From the NCBI RefSeq assembly GCF_902806685.2, contig NC_048541.1, forward strand, positions 14,084,662-14,148,661: a stretch of 64,000 nucleotides of DNA. The letters are read 5' to 3'. Both the position numbers and the translations under genes were made by a program. This stretch comes from Maniola hyperantus. Its lineage: Eukaryota > Arthropoda > Insecta > Lepidoptera > Nymphalidae. Every line of letters starts with the position of its first letter. Positions within the stretch are counted from its first letter, which is position 1. Of the stretch, positions 42,855 to 52,992 are shown piece by piece. The notes beneath the pieces are model-generated. The model did no database searches and was not told where the DNA came from. It worked only from the letters and a program-made list of their open reading frames with translations.

Positions 42855-43858
42855 TATTTATTTATTTATTTATTTTACACTTTATTGCACACAACACAAA
42901 GTAAACATTGAAAAAACACAATACAGGATCTTAATCTAATAGCTGTAGCATGCAAAGGCGGCCTTATCGCTAAAGCGATCTCTTCCAGGCAACCTTTGAC
43001 GAAAGGAATCACGAAAGCACGGGTTGGTGCGGCAGCCGAAAATGGCCCTAGGTATATTATATTATTATAAATTAGACTACATACACAGTACATTCTAATA
43101 ATACACAAATATATATAAATATATATACCTATATACATATCTCTATAATATACTACATAATTCTGTTTACATAGATAAATAATAGTTCTTCAAACGATTT
43201 TTGAAGGAGTTTAAGGATTTCGCCTGACGTATTTCAGCTGGGAGTGAATTCCAGAGTTTGACACTGTTACTGGTGAAAGAGTTACCATAGTATACCGTGC
43301 AGCTGTGTGGAGTCATAAGCTTATTGTCGGTGCTGGAGCGGAGGGAGAACTGATTGTTCTCACCAAGATAGGAAAACCGTTCTTTTAAGTATGATGGTGT
43401 TTGAGGGTAGTACAGAATACGATATAGGAGCGACAAAGCGTGCATCTCCCTCCGCCGAGATACTGGCAGCCACTTTAGTTTAGCACGGAACTCTGATACA
43501 TGATCGTATTTTCGTAGGCCGAAGATAAAGCGAATACACATGTTTTGTAGTCTCTCCAGCTTGTTTAAAAGTTCTTGTGTCAGGTCCGGATAACAAGAGT
43601 CACCGTAGTCTAATATTGGCAACAAAAGTGTGTTAGCTAACGTAATCTTAGTTTTTATTGGCAGAAGATTTTTCAACCGTCTTAAGTATCCAATAGTGGC
43701 GAAGATTCTCCGCCCCACCTCCCCTACTTGTGGACCCCAAGAGAGAGAATTGTCCAAGATTAGACCAAGGTTCTTGACTTTATTGCTGTATGGCAATGCT
43801 ATACCATCGAAGCGGACTGCACTGACGGTGACTGCGGACTGACAATATGTGACCGTTT
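42855..43858 (-). mobile_element. 5'-truncated CR1-like LINE
   Basis: The minus-strand insertion has its 3' end at (TTTA)n near 42855. The 3' UTR contains GCTTTAGCGATAAGGCCGCC; the open frame at 43167-43796 follows and continues open to about 43858, where it is cut. It lies entirely inside the PIF/Harbinger-like MITE. Confidence 0.75.
43167..43796 (-). CDS. CR1-like reverse-transcriptase C-terminal domain (partial, open)
   Basis: 209 uninterrupted codons from the first internal Met; the frame is open further upstream, so this Met is not a true start. The sequence lies downstream of the RT catalytic core. VKNLGLILDNSLSW (residues 7-20) is the RT thumb entry (YLG-type motif), LPILDYGDSCY (59-69) follows, then LERLQNMCIRFIFGL (80-94), LKWLPVSRRREMHALSLLYR (107-126) and KLWNSLPAEIRQAKSLNSFK (182-201), ending shortly after at LKNYYLSM. 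These blocks are typical of CR1/Jockey-clade non-LTR elements. The polymerase FADD motif and the endonuclease are missing, so the product cannot retrotranspose. The open state and the LINE's nested position suggest a fairly recent insertion. Confidence 0.75.
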   Translation of the reverse strand: MPYSNKVKNLGLILDNSLSWGPQVGEVGRRIFATIGYLRRLKNLLPIKTKITLANTLLLPILDYGDSCYPDLTQELLNKLERLQNMCIRFIFGLRKYDHVSEFRAKLKWLPVSRRREMHALSLLYRILYYPQTPSYLKERFSYLGENNQFSLRSSTDNKLMTPHSCTVYYGNSFTSNSVKLWNSLPAEIRQAKSLNSFKNRLKNYYLSM

Positions 43859-44240
43859 CTACAAATACAAAGCTATGTAGCTATGCGAGGAAGATGCGCT
43901 ACGAAGCTACGCCGCCGCGCGGCATACTGTAGGTACTCTGCTCTGCACATAGCTACACCACTCGCGACGGTCCATAGCAGGCCTCCGTAGCACGCATCCA
44001 TAGCACGCATCCTTTCATATAAAAAACATAACTCAGTTGAATCCGTTACCACCAGTGCTGAGCTATGTGCACCGATGAATAAGATTGGTGGATCTCAAAC
44101 GCTTCCATAGCAACGTAGCATAGCACATCTCTGGTGGAAAAGCACCCTAAGGAGCCTAGTAATAGATTCTGTACTCAGTTTAAAACGAACCGCCTGCGGG
44201 TTGTAGTTTGTAACATCTAATGTACAGTTGGCTTCAAATA

Positions 44241-44437
44241 TCACTATAAATGCGAAATTATGTTTGTTGGTTTATTGGTTTGTTGATTTGTCCTTCAATC
44301 ACACTGATCGACCTGATTTTTTACATGGATATAGTTAAAGACCTGGAGAATTGACACAGGCAAATTTTTATCCCGAAAAATCAAAGAGTTCCCACGGGAT
44401 TTTTGAAAATCAAAATCAAGGCTCGGGCATCATCTAG
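44241..44437 (+). mobile_element. CAACGG Helitron, intact ends, internal deletion
   Basis: TCACTATAAATGCG follows A44240. CTAG at 44434-44437 is followed by T. The CAACGG block is partly deleted. Confidence 0.75.
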
Positions 44438-44479
44438 TAAATTATACTACAAAGCTACAAAAAAGTTTCTGCGGCTCAT

Positions 44480-44760
44480 AATACATGCTTTGTTGGTTTG
44501 TCCTACAATCACGTCGCATCGGAGTAACGGAGCGACGTGATTTTTTGCATGGGTATAGTTTAAGACTTTTTTTTTTTTCATTGAGATACAAGTTAGCCCT
44601 TGACTGCAATCACACCTGGTGATAAGTGATGATGCAGTCTAAGATGATAGCGGGCTAACCTGGAAGGGGTATGGCAGTTGCTACTTTTTATCTCGGAAAA
44701 TCAAAGCGTTCCCACGGGATTTTTAAAAACCAAAATTCACGCGCACGAATTCGCGATTAC
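44480..44760 (+). mobile_element. CAACGG Helitron split by a SINE tail
   Basis: CACGTCGCATCGGAGTAACG up to GGGTATAGTTTAAGA (44568), then resuming at about 44673 with GCTACTTTTTATCTCGG. The 3' end CGCGCACGAATTCGCG lacks CTAG. Confidence 0.7.
44569..44672 (-). mobile_element. SINE 3' tail inserted in a Helitron
   Basis: Poly(T) at 44570-44581, then AGATACAAGTTAGCCCTTGA and GGGCTAACCTGGAAGGGGTA as at 6255-6360. 5'-truncated, minus strand. Confidence 0.75.
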
Positions 44761-44954
44761 AAAGAAGAAAATCAGCTGATACTAATATCTGGAGCTAGCT
44801 GTACCGGATAATTGCATGAGAATGTTTCGCATTGCTCGCTACACACACTTTGCATTAGATACTTACAATTGTATCAACGCTAGAGATGTGCATGTTAATT
44901 TGATAATATTTTACCCAAACAAGTTTACAGACTACTAAGTTTCCGTTAAGTAGG

Positions 44955-45215
44955 TACTTATAGTCATCATCTTCATCATCAACCGATAGACGTCCACAGC
45001 TGGACATAGGTCTTTGGATGGACTTCCACACGCCACGATCTTGCGTCGCCTGAATCCAGTGGCTCCTAGGGGGTGGGGGGGGAGGGGGGAGGGTTTGGGT
45101 TACTCTAGTTCTCTAACAGATCTCCTCAATTCTGATCTGATCACGTCGAGAAACTCCGAGCATAGCTCTCTCCATCGCTCTTAGTCAGTGTAAAATAAAC
45201 TCGCGTTCTAATAAT
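44955..45215 (-). pseudogene. RTE-type LINE 3' fragment with a G-rich replacement
   Basis: CATCATCAACCGATAGACGT, CCACGATCTTGCGTCGCCTG and, after a G-rich block at 45068-45093, TACTCTAGTTCTCTAACAGA and CGAGAAACTCCGAGCATAGC. Compared with 29131-29640 roughly 200 bp is missing where the G-rich block sits. Confidence 0.7.
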
Positions 45216-45570
45216 CCGGGCCACTCACAATCATTGAACTAAATTTTACTAATTTGAACTACAGAAGGGCTATTGAAAACAAAAAAGTCAGACTCGCGCA
45301 CCGAGGGTTTGTATTTTGTACGATAAATCAAAAACTATTGTATAAAAATAATAATATTGTATAAACTTAGTGCCATGGTAACCCCCTGCCAGATATTCTT
45401 AAAGGAGATTATTTTACACATTTATTAATCTCCCAAAGCCACCATGATCCTAACAAACAATCAAACATACGTTCCTCCCAGTGTTGGGGACAATACGCAG
45501 AGAAACGACGCAGGTCTAGCTAGACTCTAGCACGTGCTGGCTCTTAGTCCAAAAGCGATTGCTCAACTTT
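45216..45570. other. No gene; (GTCY)n MITE scrap
   Basis: 45280-45350 is a minus-strand scrap of the (GTCY)n MITE (GTCAGACTCGCGCACCGAGG). The rest is unrecognised. Confidence 0.45.
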
Positions 45571-45715
45571 ATAATAAGAAATAATAAATAAATAAATAAA
45601 TAAGCCTTTATTATTCTGAGGGTTCACTATTTACAATTTGTTGATTTAAACAATTACATTATTAAACTAGTAAGTATATATAGCAAGTTGCGTCTTCGGT
45701 AGCCGTTTTAGCTCC

Positions 45716-46637
45716 TCAGTGTCTTCCGACATAGGCCTCCTCCATTCCCTTCCAAATTGTTCTGTCTCTGGCTTTTCTCTGCCATGTAGCCCCTGCTACA
45801 GACTTAATGTCATCTGCCCATCTGAGATGTTGCCGTCCCCTTTTACGCTTACCATCCCTTGGGTACCAATCTGTTATATCATCAGTCCACTTTTGTGTTT
45901 TGCTTCTTACCATGTGACCGGCCCATCTCCATTTTTGTTCTCTTATTTTCCTTTTTACATCATAAATTTTTGTTTTGGCTCTAATGGTGACTAGTCTCTG
46001 CCTATCACTCCTCCTAGTATGCAAAATACTTCTTTCTATTCCGTGTTGGCATGTTTCCAGTTTTTCCATGTTTCTTTTTGTCAGAGCCCACGTTTGGCAT
46101 CCGTAGATCATGCACGGCAAGATACAAGTATCGTGTAATTTGCTCTTGGCTGCCATTGGTATACCTCTGTTTTTCATTATGTCCCTAAGAGACCAAAATC
46201 TTTTCCATGTGTTACAGACTCGTCTGTCTACTTCTTTGTTTGTTTGATCATATGGTGATATAATTTGACCTAGATACACGTATTCATCAACGTATTCTAT
46301 TTCTAAATCGTTGACGTATATTTTGTCCTTCTTTGAGTTACTCATAATCTTTGTTTTAGATGTATTCATGGTAAGCCCTACTTTTCCACTTTCGACAGCT
46401 AATTGTTGTAACATTATTTCTAGAGTCTTAAAATCCTCTGCAAAAATGACTAGGTCATCAGCGAATCTTAAATGATTGAGCTTGACGCCATTTATATTGA
46501 TGCCAAAAGATTCCCAGTGTAAGTTTTTGAAGACGTTCTCTAGTGTGGCTGCAAATAGTTTAGGTGAGAGCGGGTCACCTTGTCTAACACCTTTATTTAT
46601 TTTAAACCATTCTCCTGTACTCTCTAAGCGTACTCTC
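45716..46637 (-). pseudogene. RTE ORF, 3' part: reverse transcriptase C-terminal half
   Basis: Open minus-strand frame continuing the RT cut by the insertion. GVRQGDPLSPKLF (RT motif B) and LRFADDLVIFAEDF (motif C; the catalytic FADD) are present, followed by NTSKTKIM and VYLGQIIS (thumb), then the RTE-specific tail RRLVT-type, REQKWRWAGHMVRS, RGRQHLRWADDIKSVAG and MEEAYVGRH before the stop. There are no internal stops. The frame is the same as that of 52993-54880 once the insertion and duplicated target are discounted. An open-frame Met at 46681 lies inside the BEL/Pao LTR and is not a true start. Confidence 0.85.
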
Positions 46638-47010
46638 TGGTGGAAATCTTTGAGTGAAAAGGAGGGCCCTGTGGGACTCACCTGGGTGTTATCAATTTTT
46701 CCTTCGATAGATACACTTCACTGGTCGCTGATTTTAACACTCGTTCCACCATAAGTAATTAATTTAATTTTGTAACACGTCAGATCGATCTGTTATTTAA
46801 ATATTGCAATTATGCAATGCGAGCGATTAGCGGCGGCGTAAGTCAAGGTGCGACTAAACTTCTTCCTAATGAGTTTTTCTATGATTGCAGTTTTGTCTCT
46901 TTCGGTCCCGGGCCAATGTATATGGATAGGAGTAGGTTGGAAAAAATAAATATTTTATATAGTTTCGAGTGTGTAGGCATAAGATTTGTACAGTAAAAAT
47001 GGCGTAAACA
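46638..47010 (-). repeat. BEL/Pao 3' LTR (373 bp)
   Basis: Minus strand starts TGTTTACGCCATTTTTACTG and ends TTTCCACCA. Preceded on the minus strand by a purine tract GGGGGATGA (47011-47019), a good polypurine primer. No difference from the 5' copy seen by eye. Confidence 0.9.
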
Positions 47011-47136
47011 TCATCCCCCGGGCTGAAGGAATGCCTTCAGAAGCAACAAAACTTATATAAACAAGTACTTAAATAAAGAGAACGTAAGCGTAATTAAAAC
47101 TAACTTAGAACTATAGCGATTTAAGTAAATGTACTC

Positions 47137-49585
47137 TTATTGCAGTGGTAAGGGGCAAAGCCTGACCACTGGCCTAACGTAAGAACCTGTACGAGTTCTT
47201 ACCCTAGCGGTACGGACTACTCCATCTTTACCGGGGTAAACCTCCTGAATTATACCTAGAGGCCAGCTAAGAGGCGGTGAGTTGTCATCGCGAATTATGA
47301 CGATACAACCAACTTGTATGGGTAAAGATGGTGTGTTCCATTTTTGTCTGCTTTGGAGCGAAGATAAGTATTCGCGACTCCATCTCTGTCAGTACGACTG
47401 TACCAGCTTTGATAGTAGCTCGTAGCGATTAAGTCTACATTGCGGCACATCAGTAAGGTCTTCGGCTGGTAAGTATTTAAGCGGCGTTACGTTTAAAAAA
47501 TGAGCAGGTGTTAGCGCGGTAGGTTCGGATGGGTCCGAACTTAGCACACAGAGCGGACGACTGTTCATGATTCCTTCTACTTGAACCAGAACAGTATTGA
47601 GTTCTTCATAAGTCAAAATTTGGGTGCCTATCACCTTTGACAGATGCGTTTTGACAGATTTGACATTAGCCTCCCAAATTCCGCTAAAATGAGGGCTATA
47701 CGGCGGGTTTCTCTTGAACTGAATGCGCAGGTCGGCTAGATGTTGATCCAGAAACCTGTCTTTTGATAGAAGCTCGTGTATCTCATCAAGTCTCCTGTTG
47801 GCCTTAACAAAAGCACCCCCCCCGTCACTCAGCACAAGAGAGACTGGGCCACGTCTACTTATGAAGCGGCGAAAAGCATCTAGAAATAATTGTGCACTCA
47901 GATCTGATACCAGCTCTAAATGAAGCGCCTTTGTAGTTAAACAAATGAATAAGCATAAATACGCCTTCATAGACCTAACACCGCGGCGGCGATACGGAGT
48001 AATATAGAACGGACCTGCATAGTCCACACCTGTGAATACGAAACTCTTAACTTCACTAACGCGATAGTGAGGCAGGTCTCCCATAATAGGAAAAGTGTTT
48101 TTGGGTTTTAGTTTAAAACAACGGTTGCAACTTTGTACGATTTTTCGAACCATGTTGCGAGCGGCGACAATCCAGTATTTTTGACGAAGCAATGCAAGTA
48201 GTAACGCAGGTCCGGTGTGTGCGTTTTGCTTATGGAAATAATCTACAATCAGATGTACAATACGATCTTTCGCTGGAAGTACGACGGGATGTTTCTGCGA
48301 ATAGTCTAATTGAGATTGTGACAATCGTCCACCGACGCGTATAATACCGTTTTCGTCCGTAAATGCGTTTAATTTTCGCAAGGCATCGCTGTTTGTGTTA
48401 AACGAATGTCTTTTTTGTATAACGCGGAGTATGTACATCTCAGTCGCTTCCAAATCTGTTACAGTTATGTCACCGTTGGACTTTAAAATTTTACTAAAAC
48501 GTAATACATACACCCATGAGTGTAGAAACTTATTCCAGTTTGACATGCGATTTGCTGAATTGTATAAATAGTTATAATCATTTTCGATGTCAGAGACTTT
48601 AGCGGTTAGAGAGACAAGCCTTTTTTGTTCAGGAAATTCGTCTGTAGCGTCTTTCGTATGTGCGTTTAAGGGCCAATCGCAGAAGGGCTGCGAGACCCAA
48701 GCGGGACCATGAAACCAAAGGGTATTATTTAAGATTTGCGCGGGCATAATAGGTCGCGAGATTATGTCCGCGGGGTTTTCCTTTCCAGAAACATGATACC
48801 AGTTTTCAGCTGGAAGGTTAGCGTTAATAGCGGCGATTCTGTTGGCAACAAACGTTTGAAACCTATGCGGTGATGCGTGAATCCACGACAGTGCGATCGT
48901 GGAATCGGAGAAAGCGAATATTTGATTTATCTTAACGCGTTCACTAATTGAATCCTTGACAGCGACGATTAAGTTTGATAACAGAAGGTTCGCGCAAAGT
49001 TCAAGTCGCGGCAAAGATACATTGCATTTAGGCGAGGCGACTCTCGACCGAGCACACAGCAATGTGACTTGAGCCTTATCTGTCTCGGCGGAGCGAACGC
49101 GAAGGTAAATAACAGCACCGTAGCATTTCTCGCTCGCGTCTGCGAATCCAATCAGTGAAATGTTATTCGTTGTTTGTAAAATACCTATGTGACGAGGGAT
49201 TTGTAACTGTTCTAACAAATGGAGTTCACGTTGTAACTGAAACCACTGATCTTGAATGCTAGAGGGAGCGTCTTCGTCCCAATCGAGATTTTGTTTCCAG
49301 CATTCTTGTACTAGTAATTTTAATAAAGCGGTTACCGGTCCCAGTAGCGATAGCGGATCAAATAATCTCGCAGTAACTGAAAGGATTATGCGTTTTGTAC
49401 ACTGGGACTCGTTAGGTGCGTTTACTTTAAAGGTAAAAACGTCAGCGTTCGGTTCCCATTGCAAACCGACTATCTTTGTATTCGCGGTGATAGAACTTTC
49501 GTCAAATTGTACAATACTAGGCGAGTGTAAATCAGTAGGGATTTCCTTTAATAAATGAGTACTGTTTGAAATCCATTTTGTTAGT
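47137..49585 (-). pseudogene. BEL/Pao pol, 3' part: RT end, RNase H, integrase
   Basis: The frame continues from the upstream ORF after the C7 slip, is open from about 49585, and has its first Met at 49464 (691 codons to the TGA at 47389-47391). Counted from that Met: RNase H acidic residues in GFADASEK (106-113), LPRLELCANL (151-160), FAFSDSTIALSW (183-194) and KENPADIISR (228-237); integrase zinc finger H...H (411-416) and C..C (445-448); integrase catalytic residues in TGVDYAGPF (D481), LVLSDGGGAF (D547) and SGIWEANVKS (E598). After the TGA the same frame stays open for 83 codons (47388-47140), ending TAA at 47137-47139, and carries the C-terminal domain common to BEL/Pao integrases (NTPSLPIQVGCIVIIRDD, PPLSWPLGIIQEVYPG). 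The TGA stands where the family has Trp. Confidence 0.88.
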
Positions 49586-52453
49586 TTAAAACCCCCCCGC
49601 GTTGAAAAGCTGAACGAGCTCGGTGTATAAAATTTTAGCCTCTTCTATAGAAGGAACAGAAGAGACGTAGTCATCCATGTAAAAATGGCGTTCAGCTGCT
49701 ACGGCGGCATTAGGAAAGCGAGCGCGCTCGTCCGCAGCCAGCTGTTTCACTACGCGCATCGCGAGGTAGGGTGAACTGCAGACCCCAAACGAGACACAGT
49801 TAAACTCGTACGTTTCGACAGGGTCGCTAGTATCGAATCTGTACAGGATGCGCTGATAGCGGTGGTCTTCAGGTGAAAGTTTAATTTGAAAATACATTTT
49901 TTCAATGTCGGCTGACAGAGCGATCGAAAATAATCTCAAATTAATTAATAAATCAAATATGTTGGCCTGTAAATTGGGTCCAGTGTATAAAATATCATTT
50001 AGCGAGCGGTTACAATTATCATCGCTGATAGTTTTGCAACTTGCGTCCAGGACAATCCTAGTTCTAGAAGTCTTGTCTGGACGATACACAGCGTGATGCG
50101 GAATGTAATAACACGGACCGGGCGCGGGATTTTTAATTAAGTTTAAATAACCTTTTTTTAAATATTCGGAAATGGTTTCGTTATAGTCCTTGCGTAATTC
50201 CGGAATACTATTCAATTTTTTCTCTAAATTGGATAAGCGGCGTTTTGCGATTTCATATGAACGGCCGAGAACGGCTGGATTTTCCTTAAATGGGAGCGAA
50301 ACAGTATACCGACCCTGTGTATCGCGTGAGAGACTGTTTTGCAATATACGTTCACAAGCGGCGTCATCGGGACTTAAGTGTTTTTTATTAGGAACTGAGT
50401 CTAGTTCCCAAAAGCGTTGTGTTAATTCCTCTAAATTCGGTTCAGTAGTTTTAGAGAAAGCGTGAAAGGATCTTTCCTTTAGCGGCGTACTAGATGCGAG
50501 ACAGTCCGCTCGTCCTAGTAATACGTAGCCGAATGCAGACTGCATGCCGACCACCGATGAGTCAGGAGACATAACTTTATGACTCCCTAAAATGAACGGG
50601 AATAATTCATTGCCAATCAAGCAATCAATTTCAGCGGGAGTATGAAATTCTTCGTCTGCGAGAGGTAAGCTCTTTAAATGGTTTAAATTTGTTAGGTCGA
50701 TAAATTCATTTGGAATTTTGTCAGATATATTTTCGACAACGCGAGCTTGAATCGAATATTTAGAGCGATTATCAAAGCGTGAATGCAGCGTGATACGCGT
50801 TTGACCTTGAACTTGTAGTTCTGAGAGGCCAAGTCCTTGTATAACTGAAGTAGACCCGTTAATTTTTAAGTTTAAGCGATCACAACACGATTTAGTTATG
50901 ATATGACACATAGAACCACTGTCTAACAATACTCTCATAGTACAGCGTTCCCCGTTATTATTAAATACATAAACAACTGCTGTAGGTAACAAAATCGTAT
51001 GCATCGAGTTAGGGGCGCGGGCGTTCGATAAAGTTTGAAAAGGCGGTCGTGCTACGAAAGATTGCGCTTGCACCGGGGCACTAGGAGCGCGCGGCGCGGG
51101 CGGTTCCGACGGTCTATCGTAAACCGTAGCGTGCACGGCCGATTTCTGAGAAGCGGCGCGAGCGGTTTCGATTTGAGTTGGTGCTTGGGTCGCGGGTTCG
51201 ATTCCTGCGTGTAATTTGGAATGGTGAGACGCCCCACAGAAGCATCTAATTCGACTTCTGCAACTTTCTAGACTATGAAATCCTATACAATTCAGACATA
51301 AGTTATTGTCTTTGACAAATTGCACCCTAAATATAGGATCACGCTCCATAAACTTATTACATCTAAACAGCGGATGTATACTGCTATCTGTAGCACAGTA
51401 AGGGCATTTAGGGAAATTTTGAGGTGATGTGCGAAATTGGGTCGTCTGCGGCTTTTCCGAATGATAATTATTTTTTACGTGAAATGAACTGGCGGTAGGT
51501 TTAAAATTATTGGCGCGTTTGGTTTGCGGCGAGCTGTTAACCTTTGGACTTTGTTTAGAGGTAGATACTGACGTACTGCGTAGCGTATATATTTTACTTT
51601 GTTCTTTTACGAACTGTACTAAGGAATCGAAGGATGGTATCTTTTCGTGGCGATAAGTCTGTTCGAATAGCGTAACTGTTTCTTTGTCGAGTTTACTTAG
51701 AGCGATATGCGTGAAAATAAAATCAGCTAAGTCCTTTATTTCTAGACGCCTTAAGGCCGCCTGAGCAGAACAAAACTGGTCAATGAATGAATCTAGCGAA
51801 CTTTGGGAGGCAGTTTGAATGCTTTTGAATTTTAAAATCTCTTCAAAGTAGATGGATGCCAAAGTTCTCTTATCTTCATATTTTTCTATCAATGCATTCC
51901 ATATTATTTCATAATTAGCTGCTACGGGTTGTATACCCGAGCAGCTAATTAAGGCCTTGTCCGACAGCTTCCCTAAGAGGTATTGTATTTTTTCAGCGTT
52001 TGATAGTTTGGAATTGTTATGAATAAGCGTGCTAAAATTCTCATAAAAAGCCGTCCATTTACTCGGAGTGCCATCGAAACTTCTCAACTCCAAAGCAGGC
52101 AACTTTTTGAGAAGGTCTAAATTTTGTGACGTATTTTGCGCTAATTTAGACAAAGCATTCGATTCCGCGGATTTAATATTACAGTATAGTTCATCAAAAG
52201 AAGTTAATGTATCAAAATTAATACTGGCCTTAGGATTGACTTTTAAATTAGCTATATTTAGCTGCTCGGTTACGGATATGAAATCACTGCGTAATGTATC
52301 TAATAATTTAATTTTAATAAGAAAGTTCTTAAGGCTTAAGTCGTTGGTGAGGTCCTTACTTAAGTCGTATAGACCTTGAATATGTTTGTAAAAGCTTTGT
52401 TGCTTCGCTTCTAGTATTTTGAGCTCGATTTCTAAATCCTTTTTGTCGGCCAT
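49586..52453 (-). CDS. BEL/Pao gag-protease-RT (frameshifted before RNase H)
   Basis: 954 codons from ATG 52453 to TAA. Gag: capsid-like DUF1759 region about residues 117-290 (LPALELRSFDGTPSKW). Zinc-knuckle region 350-415 with CPYC, LFRC, LCLNC and RCFCGASHHSKLH. Pepsin-like protease motif LLDSGSMCH at 509-517 (catalytic Asp 511). Linker to about 770. Reverse transcriptase about 770-954 with GPCYYIPHHAV, TRIVLDASCK, ALSADIEKMYFQI, FGVCSSPYLAM and the catalytic YMDD (924-927). The frame then ends at a stop created by a run of seven C (49592-49598, plus strand); one base fewer would join it to the RNase H frame. It shares no promoter with the host; transcription would start in the 5' LTR. Gag, protease and most of RT look intact. 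Confidence 0.9.
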   Translation of the reverse strand: MADKKDLEIELKILEAKQQSFYKHIQGLYDLSKDLTNDLSLKNFLIKIKLLDTLRSDFISVTEQLNIANLKVNPKASINFDTLTSFDELYCNIKSAESNALSKLAQNTSQNLDLLKKLPALELRSFDGTPSKWTAFYENFSTLIHNNSKLSNAEKIQYLLGKLSDKALISCSGIQPVAANYEIIWNALIEKYEDKRTLASIYFEEILKFKSIQTASQSSLDSFIDQFCSAQAALRRLEIKDLADFIFTHIALSKLDKETVTLFEQTYRHEKIPSFDSLVQFVKEQSKIYTLRSTSVSTSKQSPKVNSSPQTKRANNFKPTASSFHVKNNYHSEKPQTTQFRTSPQNFPKCPYCATDSSIHPLFRCNKFMERDPIFRVQFVKDNNLCLNCIGFHSLESCRSRIRCFCGASHHSKLHAGIEPATQAPTQIETARAASQKSAVHATVYDRPSEPPAPRAPSAPVQAQSFVARPPFQTLSNARAPNSMHTILLPTAVVYVFNNNGERCTMRVLLDSGSMCHIITKSCCDRLNLKINGSTSVIQGLGLSELQVQGQTRITLHSRFDNRSKYSIQARVVENISDKIPNEFIDLTNLNHLKSLPLADEEFHTPAEIDCLIGNELFPFILGSHKVMSPDSSVVGMQSAFGYVLLGRADCLASSTPLKERSFHAFSKTTEPNLEELTQRFWELDSVPNKKHLSPDDAACERILQNSLSRDTQGRYTVSLPFKENPAVLGRSYEIAKRRLSNLEKKLNSIPELRKDYNETISEYLKKGYLNLIKNPAPGPCYYIPHHAVYRPDKTSRTRIVLDASCKTISDDNCNRSLNDILYTGPNLQANIFDLLINLRLFSIALSADIEKMYFQIKLSPEDHRYQRILYRFDTSDPVETYEFNCVSFGVCSSPYLAMRVVKQLAADERARFPNAAVAAERHFYMDDYVSSVPSIEEAKILYTELVQLFNAGGF

Positions 52454-52600
52454 CTTTAACTGCGTACGTTTAGCGTGAGCGAATGATGCGTGGTGTCAAT
52501 ATCTAACTGCGTAATTTATGAAATTATGGATCAAAATGAATAGCGGGATAATATTGAACTTATATAGCGGGAAAAGCGGGAATAAAGGGTTGGTATTCGA

Positions 52601-52613
52601 GGGAGAAGGACCA
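52601..52613 (-). other. Candidate primer-binding site
   Basis: TGGTCCTTCTCCC on the minus strand, six bases inside the 5' LTR. It begins TGG, complementary to a tRNA CCA end. I cannot name the tRNA without a search. Confidence 0.5.
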
Positions 52614-52619
52614 AAAATA

Positions 52620-52992
52620 TGGTGGAAATCTTTGAGTGAAAAGGAGGGCCCTGTGGGACTCACCTGGGTGTTATCAATTTTTCCTTCGATAGATACACTT
52701 CACTGGTCGCTGATTTTAACACTCGTTCCACCATAAGTAATTAATTTAATTTTGTAACACGTCAGATCGATCTGTTATTTAAATATTGCAATTATGCAAT
52801 GCGAGCGATTAGCGGCGGCGTAAGTCAAGGTGCGACTAAACTTCTTCCTAATGAGTTTTTCTATGATTGCAGTTTTGTCTCTTTCGGTCCCGGGCCAATG
52901 TATATGGATAGGAGTAGGTTGGAAAAAATAAATATTTTATATAGTTTCGAGTGTGTAGGCATAAGATTTGTACAGTAAAAATGGCGTAAACA
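52620..52992 (-). repeat. BEL/Pao 5' LTR (373 bp)
   Basis: Identical by eye to 46638-47010. On the minus strand it contains ACTATATAAAATATTTATT, a TATA-like segment. The first 5-bp target copy CTCTC follows on the plus strand at 52993. Confidence 0.9.

Larger units (their letters stand above)
42763..44147. mobile_element. PIF/Harbinger-like MITE split by a CR1-like LINE
   Basis: The left end GGGTGCATTTCCACCAGAGA TATGCTATG and right end CATAGCACATCTCTGGTGGA AAAGCACCC are inverted repeats of 29 bp with two mismatches. TAA lies directly outside both (42760-42762 and 44148-44150). A 3-bp TWA duplication is characteristic of PIF/Harbinger elements. Its interior is rich in GCTACG/CGTAGC motifs. 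The LINE occupies about 42855-43858. Confidence 0.8.
46638..52992 (-). mobile_element. BEL/Pao LTR retrotransposon, young but defective
   Basis: 6,355 bp with two 373-bp LTRs that look identical, flanked by CTCTC (46633-46637 and 52993-52997), the 5-bp duplication typical of BEL/Pao. Order on the minus strand: LTR, primer site, gag, protease, RT, RNase H, integrase, LTR, as expected for BEL/Pao. Two lesions disable pol: a one-base frameshift in C7 (49592-49598) and an in-frame TGA (47389-47391). It interrupts an RTE LINE in the same orientation. Confidence 0.92.

Noticed and set aside
46476..46754. Plus-strand 72- and 92-codon frames ending in the same peptide in both BEL/Pao LTRs
   Set aside because: Antisense to the LTR; duplicated only because the LTRs are duplicated.
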